This document shows, in pieces, positions 53,471 to 62,966 of a DNA stretch of 64,000 nt (positions are counted from its first letter, which is position 1; each line of letters opens with the position of its first letter). Under the pieces are notes generated by a model that worked only from the letters and a program-made list of their open reading frames with translations, was not told the DNA's origin and did no database searches. The translations under genes and the position numbers were made by a program. The stretch is from Pseudoduganella guangdongensis (GTDB lineage Bacteria > Pseudomonadota > Gammaproteobacteria > Burkholderiales > Burkholderiaceae_D): contig NZ_WWCJ01000022.1 in assembly GCF_009857475.1 (NCBI RefSeq), positions 27,272 to 91,271 of the forward strand, read 5' to 3'.

Positions 53471-54745
53471 TTAATTGACGCCTGCTTCGAACCAGGTGCC
53501 GACCATTGCGCGCTCGGCGTCGGTCATGTGGGTCATGTTCGCCAGCGGCATGTCTTTGTTTTGCACGGCGCGCTGGTAGATCTTGGCGGCGTGCTGCTTC
53601 ACTTGCTCCGGCGTGTCGAGCATGACACCGCCTGGGGCGGAGGCGAAGCCAGCTTGCGTCGGCGCTGCGGAGTGGCAGGATGCGCAACGGGCTGCCATCA
53701 CCTGGTGCACGCTGGTCAGGGTGGCTTGGTTTGGTACGGTGGCTGCAGCGGCGCTGTGGGCGGCATGGCCATCGGCGACCGCCGCAGGCGCTACGGCGGC
53801 TTGAGCGGCTACAGCTTTGCGCGGCGCAGGGGCAATGGCGATGGCAACGGCGGCCAGCAGTATCACGCCTGCAATCGGGTAAGCCGGCGATACCTTGCCA
53901 GCATGGCGCAGGTTGAAGAAGTGGCGGATCAGCACACCGGCGGCCATGATGGCGGCCAGCACCAGCCAGCTGTAGGCGTGGCTATAGGTCATTGCGTAGT
54001 GGTTGCTAATCATGATCAACAGCACCGGCAAGGTGAAGTAGTTGTTGTGCACCGAACGCACTTTGGCGCGCTTGCCGTAGATCGGGTCCGGCGACTCGCC
54101 GCGCTCCATCGCTTCCACCAGCTTGCGCTGGCCGGGGATGATCACGAACAGCACGTTACCGACCATCATGGTCCCAATCATGGCGCCGACGTGGATGTAG
54201 GCGGCGCGGCCGCTCAGGGTGTGGGTTAGCAGATAGGCTGCGGCGACGATCAGCACGAACAGCACCACGCCCAGCACGGCGGGTTTTTCGCCCAACTTGG
54301 TCTTGCACAGCGCGTCGTACACCAGCCAGCCGCCGGCCAGGGTGCCCAGGCCAACGCCTACCGCCTGCAGCGAGGTCAGGTCGGCCACGCTCTTATCAAT
54401 CATCATCGCCGAGGCGTTGAAGTAGTAGACGATGAACAGCATGGCAAAGCCGCTGATCCAGGTGGCATAAGCCTCCCATTTGAACCAGTGCAGGTCTTCC
54501 GGCAGTTCGTCCGGGGCCACCAGGTATTTCTGCGGGTTGTAGAAGCCGCCGCCGTGCACGGCCCACAGCTCGCCCATCACGCCTTTCTTGGCCAGCGGGC
54601 TGCCGGGCTTGGGCGGGCGAATCGAGTTGTCCAGCCAGACGAAGTAGAAGGAGGCGCCGATCCAGGCAATGCCGGTGATCAGGTGCAGCCAGCGTACCAA
54701 GAGGTTTAGCCACTCCACCCCATAGGGTCCGAATAAAGTCTCCAT
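53471..54745 (-). CDS. puuD: Membrane cytochrome-c-linked urate oxidase PuuD
   Basis: This 424-residue protein oxidises urate to 5-hydroxyisourate and passes electrons to cytochrome c instead of O2. It has about eight membrane helices in an N-terminal urate oxidase region (EWLNLLVRWLHLITGIAWIG), then an Ala/Pro-rich linker and a periplasmic c-type cytochrome domain with one CASCH haem motif near residue 354. A Met in MPLANMTHM can be the distal ligand. The ATG at 54745 has GGA at a good distance; one four codons upstream lacks it. It precedes the ammonia-lyase gene and diverges from a LysR gene. Confidence 0.92.
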   Translation of the reverse strand: METLFGPYGVEWLNLLVRWLHLITGIAWIGASFYFVWLDNSIRPPKPGSPLAKKGVMGELWAVHGGGFYNPQKYLVAPDELPEDLHWFKWEAYATWISGFAMLFIVYYFNASAMMIDKSVADLTSLQAVGVGLGTLAGGWLVYDALCKTKLGEKPAVLGVVLFVLIVAAAYLLTHTLSGRAAYIHVGAMIGTMMVGNVLFVIIPGQRKLVEAMERGESPDPIYGKRAKVRSVHNNYFTLPVLLIMISNHYAMTYSHAYSWLVLAAIMAAGVLIRHFFNLRHAGKVSPAYPIAGVILLAAVAIAIAPAPRKAVAAQAAVAPAAVADGHAAHSAAAATVPNQATLTSVHQVMAARCASCHSAAPTQAGFASAPGGVMLDTPEQVKQHAAKIYQRAVQNKDMPLANMTHMTDAERAMVGTWFEAGVN

Positions 54746-54839
54746 GTTTTTTTCCATTCAGGTTGTACGAAATGTGGTGAAACGATATCGGTTGCGAGCG
54801 CGGGAGACCTTCGCTTTGGTATATAACTCGCATAGCCGA

Positions 54840-54852
54840 AAACGTATAGTTT
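54840..54852. promoter_or_regulatory. Candidate LysR operator in the puuD / LysR gap
   Basis: AAACGTATAGTTT is an interrupted palindrome (AAAC, 5 bp, GTTT), 64 bp upstream of the LysR start and about 95 bp upstream of puuD. Position and symmetry fit an LTTR site; the sequence differs from the one near gcl. Confidence 0.35.
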
Positions 54853-54915
54853 GGGGCCCCGGAAGGTGCGACCCTGTCATGCATAAATCTAAATAACTAC
54901 TATTCGGAGACACCC

Positions 54916-55851
54916 ATGTCCAGGTTGCCTGAGCATCTCGATATCCATTTGATCCGCATTCTTTACCTGCTGCTGGTGGAGAAAAACGTGTCGCGCGTGG
55001 CGTTGAAACTTAACCAGCCGCAGCCCTCCATTTCCGGTTCGCTGCGCAAACTGCGCGAGCTGACGGGCGATCCGCTGCTGGTGCGCGGCGGGCGCGGTAT
55101 GGTGCCGACGCAACACGGCGAGAGCCTGTTGAAGACGGCCAAGCGCATCCTGGACGAGGCGGAGAGCCTGTTCAGCCCCAAGACCGCCTTTGTGCCGGCC
55201 GAGCAGGCGCGCACCTTCCATATCGCTGCGCCGGACTATATGAACACGCAGTTCTTCACCGAGGTGATCTCCCGCCTGCGGCGCGAGTCGCCCCGGAGCC
55301 GGCTGGTGATCCATTCCTTGGTGCCGGATGTCGACTATGTCCGCCTGCTGTCCGACGGGGAGCTGGACCTGGTGGTGGGCAACTGGGACGAACCGCCCCA
55401 GCACCTGCACATCTCCAAACTGTTCGACGATCCGATCGTGTGCCTGATGCGCGCCAACAGCGCCTATGCGCGCCGCACCGCGAAAGACGCCATGACGCCG
55501 GAGGAGTACCTGACGCTGCCCCATGTCGGCCCGGCGCAAATCCTGCCCGGCTATCACGGCAACATCGATTCTTTCCTGGCCGAGAAGAACATGGAGCGCA
55601 ATATTGTTGTGGAATCGTCACACTTCCGCATGTTGCCTTACATCGTCCAGCAAACAGACCTCGTGCTCACATCGGGCAAGCAGTTCGCCAGCTTTTACGA
55701 GCACCTGCTGGGCCTCAAGTCGTACAAGGTGCCACTCGACTTCCCTCCCCTCAGCTTCTACCAGCTGTGGCACGAGCGCGCCCACCATGCCACGGAACAT
55801 AAGTGGCTGCGCGCCCAGGTCAGCGCGGCCGCGCGGCTGATGCAGAAATAG
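54916..55851 (+). CDS. LysR-family regulator of the purine cluster
   Basis: This 311-residue LysR-type regulator has an N-terminal helix-turn-helix (YLLLVEKNVSRVALKLNQPQPSISGSLRKLRELTGDPLLVR) and an effector domain. It lies between divergent puuD-lyase genes and the downstream uraD-allC fusion, so it probably responds to urate or an intermediate. It resembles NodD-type LysR proteins in the start (HLDIHLIRILYLLL). A weak palindrome sits in the divergent gap. Confidence 0.87.
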   Translation: MSRLPEHLDIHLIRILYLLLVEKNVSRVALKLNQPQPSISGSLRKLRELTGDPLLVRGGRGMVPTQHGESLLKTAKRILDEAESLFSPKTAFVPAEQARTFHIAAPDYMNTQFFTEVISRLRRESPRSRLVIHSLVPDVDYVRLLSDGELDLVVGNWDEPPQHLHISKLFDDPIVCLMRANSAYARRTAKDAMTPEEYLTLPHVGPAQILPGYHGNIDSFLAEKNMERNIVVESSHFRMLPYIVQQTDLVLTSGKQFASFYEHLLGLKSYKVPLDFPPLSFYQLWHERAHHATEHKWLRAQVSAAARLMQK

Positions 55852-55965
55852 GCGATATCAGCCCAGCGATATATTTCAACCGCGCCGGGCCTCTAATATC
55901 AATTCATCATTCCCCCGAATTACCCAACATGGAGCGGGCCGCTGCGCGCGGCGGCCCGATGCACG

Positions 55966-57762
55966 ATGACGAGCCTCAAGCAACTGAACAACTGCGATGC
56001 CGATACTTTCACCGAGCTGCTGCACGGCCTGTACGAGCATTCGCCCTGGATCCCGCAGCGCGCCGCCGCCCAGCGCCCGTTCCGCACCATCGATGAACTG
56101 AAGCTGGGCCTGCAAAAAGTGGTGTCGCGCGCCACCTATGACGAGCAACTGGGCCTGATCCGCGCCCACCCGGAGCTGGCCGGCAAGGCTGCCGTGGCGG
56201 GCGAACTGACGCCGGAATCGACCGGCGAGCAGTCCAAGGCTGGCCTGAACCTGTGCACGCCGCAGGAATTCGCTGTCTTGCAGGAGCTGAATGCCGCTTA
56301 CAACAGCAAGTTCGGCTTTCCCTTCATCCTGGCGGTAAAGGGCGGCGATGGCAAAGGCCTGTCGCGCCAGGCCATCATCGCCGCCTTCCGCCGCCGCCTG
56401 CGCAACCAGGCCGAGGATGAGCATCGCGAAGCGCTGCGCCAGATCCACCGCATCGCGGAAATGCGCCTGAACGCGGTGCTCCAGTATGTGCCGCACATGG
56501 GGCGCGACATCATGGCCTGGGCTGAAGAAATCGGCGCCTGGAGCGAGGATGAACAGGGCCTGACCTGCACCTATATGACGCCCACCCATCGCCGCACCGC
56601 CGTACAGCTGGCGCAGTGGATGCGTGAAGCGGGCATGCACGCCCATATCGATGCGGTGGGCAATGTGGTGGGACGCTACCTGTCCACCGACCCGCAGGCG
56701 CGCACCCTGCTCAGCGGCTCCCACTACGACACGGTGCGCAACGGCGGCAAGTACGATGGCCGCCAGGGCATCCTGACCGCCATCGCCGTGGTCAAGCACC
56801 TGCACGAACACGGCGAAACCCTGCCTTTCCATTTCGAGCTGATCGCTTTTGCGGAGGAGGAAGGCGTGCGCTTCAAGAGCACCTTCCTTGGCAGCAGCGC
56901 GGTGATCGGGCAGTTCGATCCCAAACTGCTGGACCTGCGCGACCGCGATGGCAACGCCCTGCGCGATGTGCTGACCGAGGCCGGGCAGGACGTGAACAGC
57001 ATCGCAGCTATTGCGCGCGATCCGTCCGACCTGCTGGGTTTTGTGGAAGTGCATATCGAACAGGGGCCGGTGCTGCTGGAACGCGGCCTGCCGGTCGGCA
57101 TCGTCACCTCCATCGCTGGCAGCAAGCGCTATCTGGTGAACCTGAAAGGCGTCGCCAGCCACGCCGGCACCACGCCTATGCCGATGCGTAAGGACGCCGC
57201 CACCGCAGCCGCCGAAATCGTGCTGTACGTCGAGCAGCGCTGCGCGCGGGACCAGGAATCCGCACTCGTCGGCACGGTAGGCCAGCTGCAGGTGCCGAAT
57301 GGCTCCACCAATGTCATTCCGGGCGCCTGCACCCTGTCGCTCGATATCCGCGCCGCCAACAACCAGGCGCGCGATGCCGCCGTGGCCGACATCCTGGCCC
57401 ACATCGAGAAAGTGTGCGAAGCGCGCCACATCACCTGCGAAATCGAGCAGACCGTGGCGGCCGATTGCGCGCCATGCGCGCCATGGCTGATGGAACAGCT
57501 GGCCGCCGCCACCGAACGCCACGGCATTCCCGCCTTCGAACTGGCGTCCGGCGCCGGTCACGACGCCATGCTCATGGCGCGCGTGACCGACGTCGCCATG
57601 CTGTTCACCCGCTGCGGCAACGGTGGCATCAGCCACAACCCGCTGGAGACCATGACCGACGATGACGCCGACCTGTCGGCGCGCATCCTGCTCTCTTTCC
57701 TGCGCCAGTTCCGCGCGCACAGCAGCACGCCAGCTGAAAAGGAGGCCGTCAGCGAAACCTGA
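55966..57762 (+). CDS. Fused OHCU decarboxylase / allantoate amidohydrolase
   Basis: This 598-residue protein has two purine-degradation domains. Residues about 1-170 are the OHCU decarboxylase (UraD): EHSPWIPQRA, RAHPELAGK and LTPESTGEQ carry the His and Glu of the active site; it gives S-allantoin. Residues about 175-590 are an M20/allantoate amidohydrolase: SGSHYDTVRNGGKYDG, FAEEEGVRF, VEVHIEQGPVL and GAGHDAML contain the metal ligands. The intervening allantoinase step is not encoded here. ATG at 55966 fits the UraD start. It is followed by a permease and xdhAB. Confidence 0.9.
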   Translation: MTSLKQLNNCDADTFTELLHGLYEHSPWIPQRAAAQRPFRTIDELKLGLQKVVSRATYDEQLGLIRAHPELAGKAAVAGELTPESTGEQSKAGLNLCTPQEFAVLQELNAAYNSKFGFPFILAVKGGDGKGLSRQAIIAAFRRRLRNQAEDEHREALRQIHRIAEMRLNAVLQYVPHMGRDIMAWAEEIGAWSEDEQGLTCTYMTPTHRRTAVQLAQWMREAGMHAHIDAVGNVVGRYLSTDPQARTLLSGSHYDTVRNGGKYDGRQGILTAIAVVKHLHEHGETLPFHFELIAFAEEEGVRFKSTFLGSSAVIGQFDPKLLDLRDRDGNALRDVLTEAGQDVNSIAAIARDPSDLLGFVEVHIEQGPVLLERGLPVGIVTSIAGSKRYLVNLKGVASHAGTTPMPMRKDAATAAAEIVLYVEQRCARDQESALVGTVGQLQVPNGSTNVIPGACTLSLDIRAANNQARDAAVADILAHIEKVCEARHITCEIEQTVAADCAPCAPWLMEQLAAATERHGIPAFELASGAGHDAMLMARVTDVAMLFTRCGNGGISHNPLETMTDDDADLSARILLSFLRQFRAHSSTPAEKEAVSET

Positions 57763-57844
57763 TCATTACGCAGCGCGAGAACGCCACATTTGTCCGCCCG
57801 GAGAGGCGGAATTTCGGGCGATAAAAACTAAACGGAGACATAAA

Positions 57845-59146
57845 ATGCAATTCCTGGAAAACTATTTCAAGCTTAGTGAGCACGGCACCAACGTGCGCAC
57901 CGAAGTCCTGGCCGGGCTCACCACCTTCCTGACGATGGCCTACATCATCTTCGTCAACCCTTCCATCCTGGGCGATGCGGGCATGCCCAAGGATGCGGTC
58001 TTTGTGGCGACCTGCGTCGCCGCCGCCGTCGGCACCCTGATCATGGGCCTGTACGCCAACTTCCCTATCGGCCTGGCGCCGGGCATGGGCCTGAACGCCT
58101 ACTTCGCCTACGGCGTGGTGCAGGGCATGGGCTTCCCGTGGCAGGCAGCGCTGGGCGCGGTGTTCATTTCGGGCTGCTGCTTCATGATCGTCAGCCTGTT
58201 GCGCATCCGGGAACAGATCATGAACGCCATTCCCGCTTCGCTGCGCATCGCCATTCCGGCCGGTGTCGGCCTGTTCCTGGCCTTGATCTCGCTGAAGAAT
58301 GCCGGCATCGTCGTCTCCAGCCCGGCCACCTTCGTCACCATGGGCGACCTGCACAAGCCGGCGCCGGTGCTGGCCATCGTCGGCTTCCTCGTCATCGTCG
58401 CGCTGGACCGGCTGCGCGTGACGGGCGCCCTGCTGATCGGCATCATGACCGTGACGGTACTAAGCTTCTTCTTCGGCGGGAACGAATTCCACGGCATCGT
58501 CTCGGCGCCGCCGTCGATCGAACCCACCCTCATGCAGCTCGATATCGTGGGCGCCGTCTCGCACGGCCTGTTCACGGTGGTGATGGTGTTCTTCCTGGTC
58601 GAGCTGTTCGACGCCACCGGCACCCTGATGGGCGTGGCCCAGCGCGCGGGGCTGATGAAGGACGGCAAACTGCCTAAGAATATGAACAAAGCCCTGCTGG
58701 CCGATTCCGGCGCCATCATCGCCGGCTCCGTCATGGGCACCTCCAGCACCACCGCCTTCATCGAGAGCGCGGCCGGCGTGCAGGCCGGCGGCCGCACCGG
58801 CCTCACTTCCGTCACCGTGGCCATGCTGTTCCTGGCGGCCCTGTTCATCGCGCCGCTGGCCGGCGTGGTGCCGGGCTACGCCACTGCGCCCGCCCTGTTC
58901 TTCGTCGCCTGCCTGATGCTGCGCGAACTGGCGGAGGTCAACTGGGCCGAGACCACGGAGAGTGTGCCGGCCGTGGTCACCGCCCTGGTCATGCCATTCA
59001 CCTATTCCATCGCCAACGGCCTGGCGCTGGGCTTCATCAGCTACGCCGGCCTCAAACTCTTGACCGGCAAGCACAAGGAAGTCAGCGCCATGATCTGGTG
59101 CGTGGCCGGCGTGTTCCTGTTCAAATTGATTTACATCCCAGGCTGA
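57845..59146 (+). CDS. AzgA-type NCS2 purine permease
   Basis: This 433-residue inner-membrane permease belongs to the AzgA-like branch of NCS2 (adenine, guanine and hypoxanthine importers). It starts MQFLENYFKLSEHGTNVRTEVLAGLTTFLTMAYI, the diagnostic N-terminus, and has LAPGMGLNAYFAYG, GTSSTTAFIESAAG and EGG/AE-containing loops. I chose the ATG at 57845, preceded by GGAG. It is 82 nt after the fusion gene and 17 nt before xdhA. Confidence 0.93.
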   Translation: MQFLENYFKLSEHGTNVRTEVLAGLTTFLTMAYIIFVNPSILGDAGMPKDAVFVATCVAAAVGTLIMGLYANFPIGLAPGMGLNAYFAYGVVQGMGFPWQAALGAVFISGCCFMIVSLLRIREQIMNAIPASLRIAIPAGVGLFLALISLKNAGIVVSSPATFVTMGDLHKPAPVLAIVGFLVIVALDRLRVTGALLIGIMTVTVLSFFFGGNEFHGIVSAPPSIEPTLMQLDIVGAVSHGLFTVVMVFFLVELFDATGTLMGVAQRAGLMKDGKLPKNMNKALLADSGAIIAGSVMGTSSTTAFIESAAGVQAGGRTGLTSVTVAMLFLAALFIAPLAGVVPGYATAPALFFVACLMLRELAEVNWAETTESVPAVVTALVMPFTYSIANGLALGFISYAGLKLLTGKHKEVSAMIWCVAGVFLFKLIYIPG

Positions 59147-59163
59147 AGCAAGGAGCAGAAAAG

Positions 59164-60651
59164 ATGTCCCAACCGATTCGTTTCTTCTACCAGGGGCGCG
59201 TGCAGGAAGTCGATTCCGCCGCCCCGACCCGCACCTTGCTGCAGCACCTGCGGGAAGACCTGCATTGCACCGGCACCAAGGAAGGCTGCGCCGAAGGCGA
59301 CTGCGGTGCCTGCACCGTCGTCATCGGCTCGCTGGTGGAGGGTGAGCTGGAACTGCGCAATGTCAATTCGTGCATCCAGTTCCTGCCCACGCTGGACGGC
59401 AAGGCGGTCTTCACGGTGGAAGACCTGAAGCAGCCGGACGGCGGCCTGCACCCCGTGCAGGAGGCGCTGGTGGAATGCCACGGCTCCCAATGCGGCTTCT
59501 GTACGCCCGGCTTCGCAATGTCCTTGTGGAGCCTTTACCTGAAACAGGAAGGCGCAACCCAGCCGCCCTGCCGCAAAACGGTCGACGAGACATTATCCGG
59601 CAACCTGTGCCGCTGCACCGGTTACCGCCCGATTATCCACGCGGCCGCCCGCATGGGCGAGCTGCCGGCGGTCGGCTTTGACCGCGCCGCACTGAAGGCC
59701 ACTCTGCTACGCCTGCAACGCGACCGCATGTTCAGCTACACCCACGACGGCCAGACCTTCCACGCCCCGCGCACACTGGACGAAATGTGCGCCGTGCGCG
59801 CCGCCAAGCCCACGGCAACCATCCTGGCCGGCTCCACCGACGTCGGCCTGTGGGTCACCAAGCAAATGCGCAATCTGGGCGACGTGATCTACACGCGCCA
59901 GGTGCGGGAGCTGCACCGCATCGCCACCGTGGACGGCAAGCTGGAAATCGGCGCCGCCGTCTCGCTGGACGACGCCTACCGCGCCGTGCTTGCATTGCAT
60001 CCGAACGATTCGCTGCACGAGCTGTGGCAGCGCTTTGCATCCCAGCCTATCCGCAGTACCGGCACCCTTGGCGGCAGCGTCGCCAACGGTTCGCCGATCG
60101 GCGATTCCGCGCCGTGGATGATCGTGCTCGGCGCCGAAATCGTGCTGCGCTCGGACAAGGGCCAGCGCGTCCTGCTGCTGCAAGATTTCTACCTCGACTA
60201 CATGAAGAAGGATTGGCAGCCCGGCGAGTTCGTGGAAGCCGTACGCATCCCCGCACCCAAGGCTGGCCAGCAGTTCCGCACTTACAAACTGGCCAAGCGC
60301 TACGACCAGGACATTTCCGCCGTCTGCGCCGCCTTTGCCATCGAGCTGGAAGGCGGCGTGGTGCACAACGCCCACATTGCCTACGGCGGCATGGCAGCCA
60401 CCTCGCGCCGCGCGCCGCAGGCGGAAGCGGCCATCAACGGCCAGCCATGGAATGAAACCACCCTGCGCGCCGGCATGGAAGCGCTAGCGCGCGACTACAC
60501 GCCGCTGAGCGACATGCGCGCCAGCGCCAACTACCGCATGCGCACCGCACAGAACCTGCTGCGCCGCTTCTGGCTGGAGACCCGCCCGGAGGGCGCCGTG
60601 CCAAACGCCTACGTCAACGCCTACGCATTCAAAGAAGGAGCCGCAGCATGA
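59164..60651 (+). CDS. xdhA: Xanthine dehydrogenase small subunit XdhA
   Basis: This 495-residue subunit carries two [2Fe-2S] clusters and FAD. The first cluster binds Cys42, 47 and 50 (GCAEGDCGACTVV) and a further Cys near residue 72; the second uses CGFCTPG and CRCTGYRP. A CO-dehydrogenase-type FAD domain follows (TILAGSTDVGLWVTKQM; GSVANGSPIGDSAPWM). It oxidises hypoxanthine and xanthine to urate together with XdhB. Stop and next start overlap (ATGA), so expression is coupled. Confidence 0.96.
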   Translation: MSQPIRFFYQGRVQEVDSAAPTRTLLQHLREDLHCTGTKEGCAEGDCGACTVVIGSLVEGELELRNVNSCIQFLPTLDGKAVFTVEDLKQPDGGLHPVQEALVECHGSQCGFCTPGFAMSLWSLYLKQEGATQPPCRKTVDETLSGNLCRCTGYRPIIHAAARMGELPAVGFDRAALKATLLRLQRDRMFSYTHDGQTFHAPRTLDEMCAVRAAKPTATILAGSTDVGLWVTKQMRNLGDVIYTRQVRELHRIATVDGKLEIGAAVSLDDAYRAVLALHPNDSLHELWQRFASQPIRSTGTLGGSVANGSPIGDSAPWMIVLGAEIVLRSDKGQRVLLLQDFYLDYMKKDWQPGEFVEAVRIPAPKAGQQFRTYKLAKRYDQDISAVCAAFAIELEGGVVHNAHIAYGGMAATSRRAPQAEAAINGQPWNETTLRAGMEALARDYTPLSDMRASANYRMRTAQNLLRRFWLETRPEGAVPNAYVNAYAFKEGAAA

Positions 60652-62966
60652 ACACCAAGTCCGAACCGTTCATGACAGTGGGCCAGAGCCACCCGCACGA
60701 ATCGGCCGTCCTGCACGTGCTGGGCGAAGCGGTTTACACCGACGACATCCCCGAGGCGCAAGGCACTTTGCACGCTGCGCTTGGCCTGTCGAGCAAGGCG
60801 CATGCGCGCATCGTTTCGCTCAATTTCGACGCCGTGCGCGCGATGCCCGGCGTGGTCGCGGTCTTCACCTATAAGGATATCCCCGGCAGCAACGACTGCG
60901 GCCCCATCATCCACGACGACCCGATCCTGGCCGAGGAAAAGGTGGAATACATCGGCCAGCCGATCTTCATCGTGGTGGCGGATAGCCACGACCGCGCGCG
61001 CCACGCCGCCCGCAAGGCCGACATCGTGTACGAAGAGCTTCCCGCCATCCTCACGCCGCAAGCCGCGCGCGATGCCGAATCCTTCGTCGTGCCGCCGATG
61101 CGCCTGACGCGCGGCGATGCCCAGGCGGCCTTTGACCGCTCACCCAACATCCTGAAAGGCACGCTGCACGTGGGCGGCCAGGAGCAGTTCTACCTGGAAG
61201 GCCAGATTTCCTACGCCCTGCCGAAGGAAGGCAACGGCATGCACGTCTACTGCTCCACCCAGCACCCGACGGAAATGCAGCACGTGGTGGCGCACGCCCT
61301 GCACTACCCGTCGCACGCGGTGGTAGTGGAATGCCGCCGCATGGGCGGTGGCTTCGGCGGCAAGGAATCGCAGTCCGCACTGTGGGCCGCCTGCGCCGCC
61401 GTCAGCGCCGCGCGCCTGAAGCGCCCGGTCAAGCTGCGCGCCGACCGCGACGACGACATGATGGTGACCGGCAAGCGCCACTGCTTCTATTACGAGTACG
61501 AAGTCGGCTACGACGAGCAAGGCCGGATCACCGCCGCCAAGGTGCAGATGGTGACGCGCGCCGGCTTCTCGGCCGACCTCTCCGCGCCGGTCGCCACCCG
61601 CGCCATCTGCCACTTCGACAACACCTACTACCTGTCGGACCTGGATATCCGCGCCATGGCCGGCAAGACCAACACCCAATCCAACACCGCCTTCCGCGGC
61701 TTCGGCGGACCGCAGGGCGCCATCGCCATCGAGTACATCGTGGACGAAATTGCGCGCGACCTGGGCAAGGATGCGCTGGACGTGCGCAAAGTGAATTTCT
61801 ACGGCCGTAACGACGAGGAAGGCCGCAACGTCACCCAGTACGGCCAGAAGGTGGTCGACAACGTCATCCACGAACTGGTGGCGCAGCTGGAAGAGGACTC
61901 CGCCTACCGCGCCCGCCGCGACGCGGTGCGCGCCTTCAACGCAAGCAGCCCGGTGCTGAAAAAAGGCCTGGCGCTCACGCCGGTCAAATTCGGCATCGCC
62001 TTCAACGTCACCCACTTCAACCAGGCCGGCGCGCTGGTCCACATCTACACCGACGGCTCTGTGCTGGTGAACCACGGCGGCACTGAAATGGGCCAGGGCA
62101 TCAACACCAAGGTATGCCAGGTGGTGGCCCATGAACTGGGCATCCCGCTGGCGCGCGTGCGCGCCTCCGCCACCGACACCAGCAAGGTAGCCAACACCTC
62201 CGCCACCGCCGCCTCCACCGGCGCGGACCTGAACGGCAAAGCCGCGCAGGACGCCGCCGCCACGCTGCGCCGGCGCCTGCTGGACTTCGCCGCGCGCTCC
62301 TTCGGCGTGACGGCGGATGCCGTGGTACTGGCCAACGGCACCGTGTTTGCCGGCGAAGTGGCAATGAGCTTCGCCGACCTGGTACAAAAGGCCTACCTGG
62401 CCCGCGTCCAACTCTGGTCCGACGGCTTCTATGCCACGCCGGGCCTGAGCTGGGACCGCGAGACCATGAGCGGCAACCCCTTCGGCTACTACGCTTACGG
62501 CGCTTCCGTCTCGGAAGTGATCGTCGACACGCTCACCGGCGAATGGAAGCTGCTGCAGGCCGACTGCCTGTACGACGCGGGCAACTCGCTCAATCCCGCC
62601 ATCGACATCGGCCAGGTGGAGGGCGCCTTCATCCAGGGCATGGGCTGGCTGACGACGGAAGAATTGTGGTGGAACGCGCAGGGCAAGCTGATGACGCACG
62701 CGCCGTCCACCTACAAGATCCCCGCCGTCTCGGACTGCCCGGACAAGTTCAATGTGCGCCTGTTCAAGAACCGCAACCCGTTCGACAGCATCCACCGCTC
62801 CAAGGCGGTCGGCGAACCGCCGCTGCTGCTGCCGTTCTCGGTGTTCCTCGCCATCCGCGATGCCATCGCCTCCGTCGGCGACTACCGCATCAATCCCCCG
62901 CTGCGCGCGCCCGCCACCGGCGAAGCGATCCTGGATGCGGTGGACGCGGTGCGCGCGCTGGCATGA
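60648..62966 (+). CDS. xdhB: Xanthine dehydrogenase large (molybdenum) subunit XdhB
   Basis: This 772-residue subunit holds the molybdopterin cofactor. Characteristic motifs are MGGGFGGKES, FRGFGGPQGA, HGGTEMGQGI and the C-terminal AVGEPPLLLPFS with the catalytic Glu. It starts inside the xdhA stop and its own stop overlaps the aquaporin start. The insertion chaperone XdhC, which adds the sulfurated cofactor, is not adjacent; it may lie beyond the window. Confidence 0.96.
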   Translation: MNTKSEPFMTVGQSHPHESAVLHVLGEAVYTDDIPEAQGTLHAALGLSSKAHARIVSLNFDAVRAMPGVVAVFTYKDIPGSNDCGPIIHDDPILAEEKVEYIGQPIFIVVADSHDRARHAARKADIVYEELPAILTPQAARDAESFVVPPMRLTRGDAQAAFDRSPNILKGTLHVGGQEQFYLEGQISYALPKEGNGMHVYCSTQHPTEMQHVVAHALHYPSHAVVVECRRMGGGFGGKESQSALWAACAAVSAARLKRPVKLRADRDDDMMVTGKRHCFYYEYEVGYDEQGRITAAKVQMVTRAGFSADLSAPVATRAICHFDNTYYLSDLDIRAMAGKTNTQSNTAFRGFGGPQGAIAIEYIVDEIARDLGKDALDVRKVNFYGRNDEEGRNVTQYGQKVVDNVIHELVAQLEEDSAYRARRDAVRAFNASSPVLKKGLALTPVKFGIAFNVTHFNQAGALVHIYTDGSVLVNHGGTEMGQGINTKVCQVVAHELGIPLARVRASATDTSKVANTSATAASTGADLNGKAAQDAAATLRRRLLDFAARSFGVTADAVVLANGTVFAGEVAMSFADLVQKAYLARVQLWSDGFYATPGLSWDRETMSGNPFGYYAYGASVSEVIVDTLTGEWKLLQADCLYDAGNSLNPAIDIGQVEGAFIQGMGWLTTEELWWNAQGKLMTHAPSTYKIPAVSDCPDKFNVRLFKNRNPFDSIHRSKAVGEPPLLLPFSVFLAIRDAIASVGDYRINPPLRAPATGEAILDAVDAVRALA

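Noticed and set aside
55876..57720. 614-codon open frame opposite the UraD-AllC fusion
   Set aside because: Antisense shadow; no motif, and the plus-strand gene has two complete catalytic domains.
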